DNA from: Pelodera strongyloides
Lineage: Eukaryota; Nematoda; Chromadorea; Rhabditida; Rhabditidae
Assembly (NCBI GenBank): GCA_036852015.1
Contig: JAANDG010000497.1
Coordinates: 45,816 to 109,815 of the forward strand
Direction of reading: 5' to 3'
Length of the DNA: 64,000 bases
Position numbers and translations under genes: made by a program. This document shows positions 50,308 through 61,600 of this stretch, piece after piece (position 1 is the stretch's first letter; each line of letters starts with the position of its first letter). The notes below the pieces were generated by a model. The model searched no databases, was not told the DNA's origin, and saw only the letters and a list, made by a program, of their open reading frames with translations.

Positions 50308-53300
50308 AATATGGTTGTGTGTCAAAATTATTTCCGCATTTTTCCAACACGCGTAAAATAAGAATTCAGCTCCAAATCGAGAACGAGTTCGGTTTGTATG
50401 GTACGTGTGACACGGAATATATGGAATGGCTGAGGGATTTGGTTCACGAACACCTTGGCCCAGACGTCGTTCTCTTCACAAGTTAGTTTTGTTCAGGCAT
50501 CCTTTAGTTTTGTTCAGGCATCCTAAAAAACAAATGGCATACGTACGCAAACGCATGTGTGTGTTCCACCTTTCAACGTTGGCTTTTGCAGCCGATCCAC
50601 TGGAAGCTGTCAATTGTGGCAGCGTGGACGGAGTCCTTTCTACCATCGATTTCGGACCACAATCTCAGAAGAATATCCAGGAGAAAGCACTTGCACTACA
50701 GAAACTGCTTCCAGGAGGGAGGGGTCTGAATTCAGAATCATACTTGTTGAACAACGAATGACTGTACTTTTGCATATGGACTTTGCATTTATACATTGCA
50801 ACCTTTTTGTTGGCAGGTTTTATTGGTTTAGGGCCGCTGGTCAATTCTGAATACTATACTGGATGGTTTACAGTTTGGGGACAGAAGAATCAGACACTTC
50901 CAACGGATACGGAGGTCGTTGAAGGGATCAAGTTAGTTGTACGTTCATGTCGAAACAGGGGCATTACGTATGACGAGTGGTGTGTAGTGTCGAGAGAGAG
51001 AGCGCGCGAGAGAGACAGAGAGGTATCACGGCTTAGGGAGGGAGGGGGAGACATATTAAAAGAGAGAGAGGAGGTAGTAATAAGCATAAGCACTGCTTCA
51101 GATCAATGATCGACCTCAACATGAGCTTCAGTCTCTATATGGCGTTTGGAGGAACCAACTTTGGGTATTGGAGTGGATCGTTACCAGCGGGACCTGTAGG
51201 TTACCGCTGCTAAGAGTCTTCAATGTCTATCGGGGAAACATAGGATAGACAGAATTTTGGGACAGACAGATAGAAGGGGCAGAGTGAGAGGAAAGAGAGA
51301 GAGAGAGAGAGAGAGAGAGGAGGGCATCGCAGGCGAGAAAAAGAGAATCTTAAAACTTACCCTTTTAGCTGCTCACGTCCTATGACTACGGTGCACCAAT
51401 AAGAGAAGATGGCACGCATCGTTCGCTTTTCAACAAAATCAGGGAGATTCTTCCTAAGATTTCGTCTCCGCGGAACACGCATTGTGACGATTATTATAGG
51501 AGAAGCGAAGCCGAATGTCAGCCTCATGGCGCATCGATGTATGTTTATTTTATTTTAAACCATTTCTAAGTAAATGATTATTCTTGGCTAAAGCCTACAG
51601 CATACTCCTTTGTTCAATGGTGCTTCAGTACGGCAGCATACTCCTTTGTTCAATGGTGCTTCAGTACGATAGTCAGTAATACACTTCTTGTTCCCTGAGC
51701 AACGTGGACGCAGATTTAAAGAGATAGGTTCACTAGGATTTGCACCTATTTAAATGCTTTCTATTGATAGTGTGGCCGAAAACCTTCACAATGCGAAAAT
51801 TACAGAAAATTACCATTTCTCCCCGAGGTAGGAGAGCTTGCTCAAAAAGCTAAACTACCTCGAATTTATAAAACAATTGGAGTACCGCAGCCTAGCTAAA
51901 TGGGAAATAGCGTGACAAGGTTGGAGGTGCAGAGTTTGTTGTGATAGATAGAGGGCGATAAAGGGGCTCTGTATCTTCTAGCGTCTCCAGCCCTGCTACG
52001 CTATTTCCCACTTACCATGGCTGCGGTACTCCAATTGTTTTATAAATTCGAGGTAGTTTAGCTTTTTGAGCAAGCTCTCCTACTACAGGGAGCAAAGGAA
52101 ATGTATTGCAATTTTCGCATCTTGACCGTCATAGGTCATACTATCAACATAAATTATCAAAAACGGTGCAATTTGAGGTGAACCTCTCCCTTTAAGGTGA
52201 CAATTTGCTTGAGTTTTTTTCAGCAAGGCTTTCGGTATGTTGAAACTGAACCGTGTCGGCTCGATGTCAGACCTTTATGACTTCGTCAACTGTGATGGAA
52301 ACGGACGTACCACTTCTTTTGAAGAAAGCAATCATCCATATGGATTCATTATTGGAGAGAACCTTGACAAAAAGATTTCTCGAAGTCTCAATCCTGTATT
52401 TGCAATGGATTTTGAAGCATTTTCAGAGGTTAGTTCGATAAGAGGTATTGCTGTCATACAAGTAATTGATGTACCCATTTGGGTTTTGTGCGCTGTTTTT
52501 TTTTCGTGCGCCCATTTGATGGCCAACACGAGATGACCAACCCCAACACGCGATGACCAACCCGCGGACATCAGTCGGCCGGCCACCACGTGATCACAAA
52601 CCAGTCTCCAAATATTGTTTTCTGCAAAAACCATTTGGTGATTGGCCAAAGATGTTTTTTTCCTGTGGTTTCGGCAATTATTTCGTTTGCCTTCGTAGCG
52701 GTACAATGCAATGACATCTCAATTAGAGTTCAAAACGAGTCGAGTTATCTGTGCAAGCGAGCAAGAGTCGTATGCCCTGGTACCTTTGTCCAACACACAT
52801 ATGATTATTTGAATACTGTCCATATGCATGCTGTCCCCCATATGAATACTTGTTATTTTTCTCACTTTGCAGTCTATAGCTTTCTAAATTTAGAGTTACA
52901 ACAAAAAGAAAAAGACAGTCGTTAATGAGACAGCAGAAGAATGGTGGCCAAACGACACAAAGACATCCAATGCATCGGCAGACAACACGAAACCGTATAT
53001 CTACACATTCTCCAAAAACAGAGTCCAGGTATTTATCATTTAGAAAAACAGAGTCCAGGTTCAGGTGCACTAATTAGACTAACAGTGAGCATACGTTTGT
53101 TGGACCGTTACCGTAGGTCCACACGAAGTATGGGAAGATTGAAACGTGATATTGATGCTTACGTTGAGACTGGCACATTGCTATGTGATTGCTGGTTCAT
53201 TTATATTGATCCTTATTAAGAACAACATTGATGACGATATTGGTAATGATGTTCTGTACACGGCGAGTCATGTTCTCATCGAGAACCCAGGTCGCCTGAG

Positions 53301-55160
53301 TTATCCGAGCAGAAAAGGAAGAATGGTAACTTTGTACTATTTGTACTATCGTGGCTCTTTCGGCTGAAAATATTATATGGTTTACATTTAGTTGTCATAG
53401 TTTTTATTTCATTTTTTTTTCATCTGCAGAGCATTGGTTCCGAAATAAATACGAGATTCTATTTGTGTCCACTAATTGACGATACGATTCTCGCATTTGC
53501 GAAGACTCCACGCGCCAAAGGACCCGGAGACGTGAGTGCTACTATTGACCTACCCATTTCTAAAGTTTGACTAATATCGCCTTACCTCGCTCTAAATAAA
53601 GTTGATGTTATGTCCAATCACAACTTACGCGAGCCGCTACTTAAAAAAATCATATTTTGCAAATGATTGTTTTCAGTTCACTGGAAGCGGTGTTTACACG
53701 GCGAAGGTTTATTTCAACGCTGCCACACATATCGTGTACGAAAATTGGGGGAAAGGAATCATATTCGTCAATGGGGTCAATATCGGAAGATACTGGAATA
53801 AGGGTCCACAGGTACAGGTTATTCAGAAAATTATAAAGGCAAAATATTTAAAATAAAGAGACAATTCATATAACGTTTGCGTATGCTCTCCGTTTCTCTC
53901 TTTCCCAATACATTTTTGTTGTCTTTTCAGTTGTCACTTTTCGTCGGCGGAGAATCGACGGCTTTAGATATCGTCGTAGTGGAACTCCTCGACTACCACA
54001 GAGGTGAGAATGTGAGAATACGTGTGGCTGTTTAAAGGGTGAGGTCCACCTCAGAAAACAAAACAGTTATTAGTTTTATTAGATTTCCCGTGTCTGTATC
54101 TACCATAATAACTAAAACAAATTTGGCAGAAAATTATTTCCAACGAAATATGGAGCAAAAAATAGCCCTCCAGTACCATTATTACGATAGGCGTCGATGT
54201 GGTGTGGTGCATGATAAACCACGCTCTCGCTACCGTTGTTTGGGGACAATGAAAGGGCGGGATTATGGCTGTGCGTTTGTTGCTTTTTTAAAACCATGCG
54301 TTTTATTTTTTTACCAAGCTAAACAAAGCACAATTAATCCGTCTTCGTCATTTGTATTGCGTTGTAGTTATTTTAAAACATATTTTTTGTTTGTAATTTT
54401 TTTCGTTTTCTTCTCAACCAACATGTAAAAAGGATACCAGGCTACCGTAATCCGAGGTACTCAAGCTGGACCATTTTTTGCTCATATTTCGTTGGAAATA
54501 ATGTTCTGTCAAATTAGTTTTAGTTATTCTGGTAGATACAGACACGGGCAATCTAATAAAAATAATAACTTTTTTGTTTTCTGAGGTGGACCTCACCCTT
54601 TAATACTGTACAAGTATACTAATGAGCAAATACCCGGAAGTGCACATAAAGATAATTTATACAAAGTTTGTTTGTATGTTTGTTTGTTAGAGTCGTTACC
54701 AATGTGGGGCAAGTGGAGTTTACCGTACCATAACAATCAAACTACCTGAACTGAAATAGTGGGTAGGAAATTCATCAGATACTGTTTACTTTTTTTCATC
54801 AGATACTGTATGCTGTCCCAGAATCTTTGATCACTTTACTTTTTCGTCTATAAAAATAATAATGATAATTTATTACACCACAAAGGTGCGCACAAATATA
54901 CATAATTAAGACAATAAATACAGTTAAGACAGAAAAACGGTAATAAGGGACATAAGGTACATGTGTAAAGGTAAGCGGAAAAGCTGGGGCGTCGAACAAA
55001 GATAATTAGCCGAGCACTGCAAACCCGGCAGCTGGACTCTATCGTCAATACTACGCATAGTGTATGTATTCTAATTGATTGTATTTTAGGATGCGATGGT
55101 GACTCGTGTTATATGGAGAGTTCGGACACGGCGAGGTGGACAAAACCACTGCGATACTAA
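48611..55160 (+). CDS. Beta-galactosidase, glycosyl hydrolase family 35, copy 1 (656 aa)
   Basis: Hydrolyses terminal beta-galactosides; secreted or lysosomal. Eighteen exons: 48611-48663, 49284-49375, 49464-49590, 49670-49771, 49967-50041, 50138-50225, 50370-50481, 50592-50723, 50832-50931, 51102-51195, 51369-51538, 52224-52428, 52894-53028, 53221-53325, 53430-53531, 53677-53811, 53931-54003, 55090-55160; 1,971 nt, frame closed. Signal peptide [18 protein letters not shown]. Barrel motifs: [54 protein letters not shown] (acid/base Glu), [13 protein letters not shown] (nucleophile Glu), [21 protein letters not shown]. Jelly-roll C-terminus: [19 protein letters not shown]. The donor used by copy 2 after HPYGF(I/V)IG is lost (GAGAAC instead of GTGAGC), so exon 12 reads on about 75 nt and exon 13 differs. 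ATG follows ttttcagc; AATAAA at 55181. Confidence 0.85.
50249..50301. repeat. (TA)n microsatellite
   Basis: Pure TA run in GH35 copy 1 intron 6, near the donor. Confidence 0.97.
50485..50527. repeat. Short tandem duplication (about 20 bp x2)
   Basis: AGTTTTGTTCAGGCATCCT occurs twice directly after the exon 7 donor of GH35 copy 1. Confidence 0.9.
51598..51668. repeat. 36-bp tandem duplication
   Basis: The unit beginning CAGCATACTCCTTTGTTCAA occurs twice back to back in GH35 copy 1 intron 11. Confidence 0.92.
51716..52195. mobile_element. TTAA foldback element, 480 bp
   Basis: Long inverted repeat in GH35 copy 1 intron 11. Outer ends TTAAAGAGATAGGTTCAC and GTGAACCTCTCCCTTTAA; long inner arms include CTCAAAAAGCTAAACTACC and TGGAGTACCGCAGCC with near-perfect complements. 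TTAA at both edges. Confidence 0.85.
53010..53060. repeat. Duplicated exon-donor segment in GH35 copy 1
   Basis: AAAACAGAGTCCAGGT, covering the end and donor of exon 13, is repeated about 30 bases downstream (53045-53060), so two identical donors lie in tandem. Confidence 0.88.
54032..54603. mobile_element. TTAA foldback element, 572 bp
   Basis: In the last intron of GH35 copy 1. Ends TTAAAGGGTGAGGTCCACCT and reverse complement (AGGTGGACCTCACCCTTTAA). Inverted arms continue over more than 100 bases (CCCGTGTCTGTATCTACCA, TTTCCAACGAAATATG). TTAA at both edges. It is absent from copy 2, so it inserted after the duplication. Confidence 0.88.
54850..55035 (-). mobile_element. Short retroelement 3'-end fragment (candidate)
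   Basis: About 185 bases absent from the matching position of GH35 copy 2 (63315-63330). It begins AATAATAATGATAATTTATTAC, close to the 3' end of the retroelement at 38692 (AATAATAATTTATTACG), and is flanked by TCGTC-like target sequence. Probably a strongly 5'-truncated insertion. Confidence 0.55.
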
Positions 55161-56431
55161 AGAAAAGATTAAAGTTTTGTAATAAATGACCGTTTCGTAT
55201 TTAGTAAAAGCATACACATCCAGATCCGTGCGAAAGGGCAGTTTCTCGTTACCTCACGGCGATTATCCTCCCCTTTTTTCTCTATTTTTATCCCTTGGAA
55301 TCTGTTTCCGAGGAGGTCTAGCCCCTTTTTTTGGATACATACAATACTTGCCTGTATGCTTTCCTGTAACCAAGTCTCGAGCCAAAAATTACCTAAACTT
55401 TTCGTTCTAAGAATAGAATATTACTGTGCCCACGGGCTTTTAGGGACCTGTCGACCTATGCTCGAGGATACTCCCTAGAAGTGGACACATGTCTCCCATT
55501 CGGACGGCTGCATTTAACAGAGAACTGGAAATTTGGAAGACTCTTTATATAAGAACAAGTACCTCTTTCGATTCACGTTCCCCCTTCTCATGTTGTGCGT
55601 TCCAGTGATTTTTCTTCCACTGTCAATGAAGGACTGATATGTGCCTTGCCGAATGGGGAGTTTATTTTGTTTTCAAGCGTTGTATAGCAGTTGGCGCCCA
55701 CAAAGCAAACATACGTGATTGCTTAAACATGTTTATTTTTTCCGGTTTTTAAATAACTACAATAGTGTGTCCCCCGCATTTATGGTCAGATGTAGCGTAG
55801 CACAGAAATAGACAAATGTTTACAAGTTCTCTACCGACCGTTGAATGATTGTTTATGTTTGCATTTTTTGTAAACACACTGATAAATTTTAGCGGCAAAA
55901 AATGGCTCACTGTTCTCTTCAGTTGGTTACTACTGCTATCTGTTCGATACTGTACTACTGCTATAGGGATCGGTTCACCTTAAATTGTGTCTGTTTTTTT
56001 TGTTTCTTTATTTTCTATAAGGGATAATAAAAATTTGGAATACAAAAAGTAGTGTTCACTTTCAATACTCACGAAGACATTGGGTGATAAATTGGTGGAT
56101 TGATCGGTCCGAAATGCAAAAAGGGTAATTGTCTCTATACAAACAAGGCAGGCCAAGTGCCCTTTTTGCATTTCGGACCGATCAATCCACCACTTTATCA
56201 CCCAATATCTTCGTGAGTATTGAAATTGAACACTACTTTTTGTATTCCAAGTTTTTATTATCCCTTATAAAAAAACAAAAAAAAACAGACACAATTTAAG
56301 GTGAACCGATCTCTTTAAGGAGTGATAAGCAACTTTATTTATTATATCAATAATTAGAAAATAACTTTGCACGTTTTGCATTGACATTTTTCATCTGATA
56401 GAGTACATAAGGAAGTTATGAAGTTTTCAGC
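55161..56431. other. Spacer between the two GH35 genes
   Basis: 55181-55410 (3' flank) is repeated after copy 2 at 63444-63680. The 55820-55890 block matches 41030-41095. It contains the hairpin at 55963-56318 and the promoter of copy 2. Confidence 0.6.
55963..56318. mobile_element. Near-perfect foldback element, 356 bp
   Basis: Two arms of about 160 bases are almost perfect reverse complements (GGATCGGTTCACCTTAAATT, TGCAAAAAGGG, GGACCGATCAATCCACCA) around a loop near 56127-56155. The right edge is TTAA; the left edge reads CTATAGGG. It ends 113 bases before the ATG of GH35 copy 2 and would form a long hairpin if transcribed. Confidence 0.9.
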
Positions 56432-58653
56432 ATGTGGAACACCACAAGCTGTTCCCTGCGTTTATTGCTTCTTTACTGTATCTGGTCAGTTTCAGAAAGA
56501 CACTTCTATTAGAAATAATAATATTCTAGGGCATTAACTGGCATAACACATCAAAAAGTTTATTACGAACATTTGATCAGACTTTCCCGTGAACGAAAAA
56601 CAACCTAGCGTTTCATAATGAACTTTTGATTATTGTTTCAAATAAAAAGGCCTCATTCAGGCTGACGATCACGGCCGATAAGGTCCCGAACAGTTTTGTC
56701 GTGGACTTTATAAATGGGAATTTCCTTCTCAACCGTCAACCCTTCCATTATCATGCGGGTATGATCTGAATGGATAAACTACGCGACGTTAACCGAATCA
56801 ACGGCACATCAGCGGTCTTGAAGAGAAAGTGGCTCGGGATGCCGATTCATCTATAGAGCCCATAGCTAACCAATGCCCGATGTTCACTCACGCATTCACA
56901 CACGCCTTCTGATGTGTTGCTGACGTCTATAATCCTCTGCCTATGAAGCGACTGGTTCTGATCAATAAATTATCTTTCAGGGGAAATTCACTATTTCCGA
57001 ATGAAGCGCAAATCATGGGAGGATAGACTACGTTCAATTCGTGAGATGAATATGAATGCAATTCAATATTACATCCCGTGGAACTTTCATGAGATCAAGC
57101 CCGGAGAGTAAGTGTATTGCAACGAACAGAAAGATATTTATTATATACCCATCCATAGCAAATATCAAAAAAAGTCTGGGCTTTATTTTTTTGTTTCCAG
57201 GTACATTTTCCATGGAATGCACAATTTTACTCAATTTTCACAAGTTGCTCATCAAATGGGTCTCTTCTCGATTTTACGAATTGGTCCTTATATTTGCAGG
57301 TAGGAGTAACATTAGACATACACCAGAGGCCATATTCACCACTCAATCCGGGAATTCCCCGTATTTTTCTCTGCGTGTCTCATATTGGAACATTATTTTC
57401 TGTCCCCGGGGAATATTTTCCCGAGGGGATCGGAGTGGTAAATATGGCCTCTGGTTTGCTTCCAACGAGGAAACTTGGACAATCATTCCGTTTGTCGTGC
57501 TTACGGTATATGTACGGTGATGCATATACAAATATTTCTTTCAGTGAATGGGAAAATGGCGGTATTCCATGGTTCGTTTCTGCCGATTACGGAGTCGAAT
57601 TGCGTTCGAATAACACAAAGTTGGTCCTTTTCCCAAACGTATTCGCACAGGAGCTAAGCCATTAGATCATAGCTAAGATCACAATTTACTTCGGCATCCG
57701 TTAGCAAGCAGCAAAGATCGATATTGATTAATTTCTAAATCTCATAAAAATGTTTTGTCAGATTCCGTGAGTACGTCCGCAGTTGGTTCAACGTCCTTCT
57801 TCCGAAAATTAAACCAATGCTTTACATAAATGGAGGCAGCGTACTTATGGTAAGTGTATGTTAAAGAAAGTTCTAAGGTACGCACATTGACGATCTGGAT
57901 CCTATTGTCAACTACGTAAACAACTCTGCTAATTCAGCTGCAAATCGAGAACGAGTTCGGTTTGTATGGTACATGCGACAGGAAATACATGGAATGGTTG
58001 CGAGATTTAGTTCACGAACACCTTGGACCAGACGTTGTTCTCTTCACAAGTAAGGACATATGTAAAGATAATTGACTTGCCAGGGCAGAGCAAAACTTTA
58101 GATATTTAGCATTGCCAGGCCAAGAACCTTCATTCCTGGTAGATTTTATCTGTTCCACGAGCTGTTTTGTATTGCTGTCAGCTGTTGCTATTGTTTCTGT
58201 TAGGCAAGTAGAAGAAGGGAACCACCTAAATGTCCTGGTAAACGAAGAAACTAAGACCACTGTGGATTTCAGCGGATCCTCTAGAAGCTGTCAAATGTGG
58301 ACGTGTAGATGGAGTTCTGACAACCATCGACTTCGGACCACAATCTCAGAGCAATATTCAGGAGAAAGCACTTGCACTACAGAAATTGCTTCCAGGAGGA
58401 AGGGGTCAGAACCACTCTCATAGATCTTTGTTCTTTGAATTCTGTAGTTTGTAGTACAACACTGTCCTCTGCCCGTTTTAGGACCGCTGGTCAATTCCGA
58501 ATACTATACCGGATGGTTCACAGTTTGGGGACAGAAGAATCAGACGCTTCCAACGGATATGGAAGTTATTCAGGGGATCAGGTCAGTTGTACCCAAAAGT
58601 TAGAGAACGGTGTGTGCGAGTAGGGGCAGGCATGGTGAGGGAAGGAGAGAGGC

Positions 58654-58684
<31 letters not shown>

Positions 58685-61600
58685 TGTAGGCGGATAAAGA
58701 GAAATAAAGAGGTAGAGTTTGTGAGAGAACAGGTGAGGATGAAACAAGAGATCACACGAAGTACTACATATTTCAGATCAATGATCGACCTCAACATGAG
58801 CTTCAGTCTTTATATGGCGTTTGGAGGAACCAACTTTGGGTATTGGAGTGGATCGGAGCCCGAGGGCCCTGTGAGTCTACGAAAATAAGCAAGCTTACCG
58901 ATGATAGTTATTTCGGTACGGAAAGACATAAGCGGCGGAGAGAGAGAGAGAGAGAGAGAGAGACGGAGAGAGAATATGTTTTTTCTCTTCCAGCTGCTCA
59001 CCTCCTATGACTACGGTGCCCCAATCCGGGAAGATGGCACCCGTCGCCCGCTCTCCAGTGAAATTTCGAAAATTCTCCCAAGATCTTCTTCGCCGAACAC
59101 TTATTGCAACAATTATGAAAGTAGACGACACAGGGACTGTCAGAGCGCATCTACGTATGTCTATTTTGAATGTTTGCTTGATCTTTGTGGTCATCGGTGT
59201 TTGATGGGAAATCCTGTCAGTTTTGGACACAAAAACTATCCTTCTACGACACAGTCTTATTATCAGCAGGAATCGAACCCACAGGATAAGAGTTTATAGC
59301 AACCGATCCGTAGAAACGGTGCACCATGGTCCAGTTCGTTTCTGAAGCCGGACATACTGGCGTTTAAGCTTCCCGGACCAATTTTTACGTGAAGCCGATT
59401 GATCTCCGCCAGTTCTAACCAGTTACCAACTTTTACACCTTTGGTGGGGTGAAGGGGTTCCGGGCCGAAATCGAAACACCGGGGGCAGCAAGCCCCCCCC
59501 CCCCCTCAATTTTTAGTGGCCAATTTAATTTTGCAATTCCAGCAATGCCTTCGGGACATTCAAACTAAATCGTGTCGGATCGATATCCGACCTTTATGAG
59601 TTCGTCAACTGTAACGAAGACAAATATATGGAGTCTTTCGAAGAAAGCAAGCATCCCTATGGATTCGTTATTGGGGTGAGCCACATCAAAAGAAAATGTT
59701 TCTTCTCTTTTTCGGTGTGTATACCAATCAACATTGATAAAAGTAAAAATATATAAAGGAACATTTTTTAAAACAATATTAGATAATATTAGTTTCGATT
59801 CCCTACATACATTAAAAATTCATGTTTAAGCTACCAGAATTGCGAAAACCTGTAGCTTTGTCCTAGAAAAAATATTTTAAACTTTGTTTACCTGTGCCTG
59901 TGCCTTTAAGGGTTGGCACAAGCGACCAGACATGTTCAAAGAGTCAGAACCAGACAAGTGGCCAAACTACACAAAACCATACGTTTACTCTTACTCGAAG
60001 GACAAAGTCCAGGTATGCTATGCAATCTTATTATAGAAACACATTCATTGTAAGAGGAAAATACGATTTACCTGCTTTTTTTACCGCTATGGGCCAAATT
60101 TTTTATTTCTCATGGGCCTGGGACAGTACCCAATTACCCAACAGACTCGCAGAAGCATTTACTGATTATCTCTTATTAAGCACAACCTTGATGGGCATAC
60201 TGATATCCACTCTCTGATCAGCGGAAGTCACTTTCTCATCGAAAACCCCGGTCGTCTGACTTATCCGAGCACAAAAGGACGAATGGTAAATCTAAGTTTT
60301 TACACTTCACTCACTTCGCGGTCTCTTTGCGCTCATTTTGTTCTAATTTTTTTCAAGTGTAAAACAATTCCCAGATGAAATCACATGCTCAAGTACGCGT
60401 TTTTTTTTAGATTATGCCTAATTTGTCTCAAGTCCCCAAGATTACCGGATAGGTAATTGAAACAAGAAAGAAACAAAAAAATAATCCATTTCATTGACAC
60501 AATTTCCACAGGCAGCCCCATGTTCTATGAGCAAGAAAAGGCTCTGTGAAGTGGGGTGAAAGTGACCCCAACCCTTTAAACTAAACCTTTTATGAAACAT
60601 TTTCAATCCCTTGTCGTTGTAGCACATGATTTGCTCTTAATAATAAGTTTATTGTCTCACAGAGTCGATAATTTCCACATTGGCAAGCTCAAAAATAACA
60701 TCTAGCAACTCGAAAGAAAAAAGGTACCCTAAGATGTGGTGCAGTAAAGACACCATCATACTAACAAGGGACCGTGTGTATTACAATAAGTATTACATAG
60801 GAAACACTATATACTAGTATCAAACATATTCTAAGAAACTAAGAACTTAAAAAATAATGCAGAATTAAGTAACGTAAATAAAATAATAGCGTATTCTGGG
60901 GTTCCAGTTATTTACTATTGAACCTCTTGGAAAACTCTTCACTTAGAGCGGGTATTCTTTCATTAAATGCTTTCATGAATGCATCTGTAAACTGGGAGTT
61001 TAATTCTGGTTGAACAGCTGATGGCAACGGTTCTTTCTCAACAATTGGATCAATAACGGGCAATTGAGTGGAGGACAATTGTAATTGCGGGTCCTCACGT
61101 GTCTTTTCGATTGGAGAAGTTGGTTCTTTGATCTCTGGCACATACGGGGTCAAAGGTTGTTCGCGAGCAGCTTGACGACGTAGATATCCCTCATGTCTCT
61201 GATTCGGAGTTTCAGCTCGACGAACATTGATGTGTGAGAGTCCTGGGGTCTTCTTGAGCCGATCGGCGAGTTCCTTAAACAGAGGCAAACGAGAACCAGC
61301 TTTCATACGGCATAGAATAGGGCGGGGACGGTTGCAGGGTTTCACCATGCGACCAAGTACATGGAAAGAATCGGGCGAGTAAGAGCACAGAGCCAAAACT
61401 TTGGTTGCAAGATCAAAATCATTACTCACCCGATCCGTTTCCTTCGCGTTGAGCAGTACAAAATGGTCCTTGAGCTCGTTCCGACGAAATCCTTCAGATA
61501 TTTCTTCGCGAATAAACGACTTCAGGTCGGTGAATAGCTCAGCGAGAGTAACTTGAATATTTTGGCGAATTGGGAAGTCTGGGCGAGAGGTAGGCGTGGG

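Noticed and set aside
55186..55410. 74-codon frame, repeated at 63449-63715 (88 codons)
   Set aside because: Begins inside the AATAAA/3' region of each GH35 gene; conservation is explained by segmental duplication and the second half frameshifts between copies.
57324..57453. 8-bp hAT-type target duplication at the CAGAGGCC elements
   Set aside because: The flanks (ACATACAC and GTTTGCTT) do not match, nor do those at 48423-48587, so superfamily assignment is left open.
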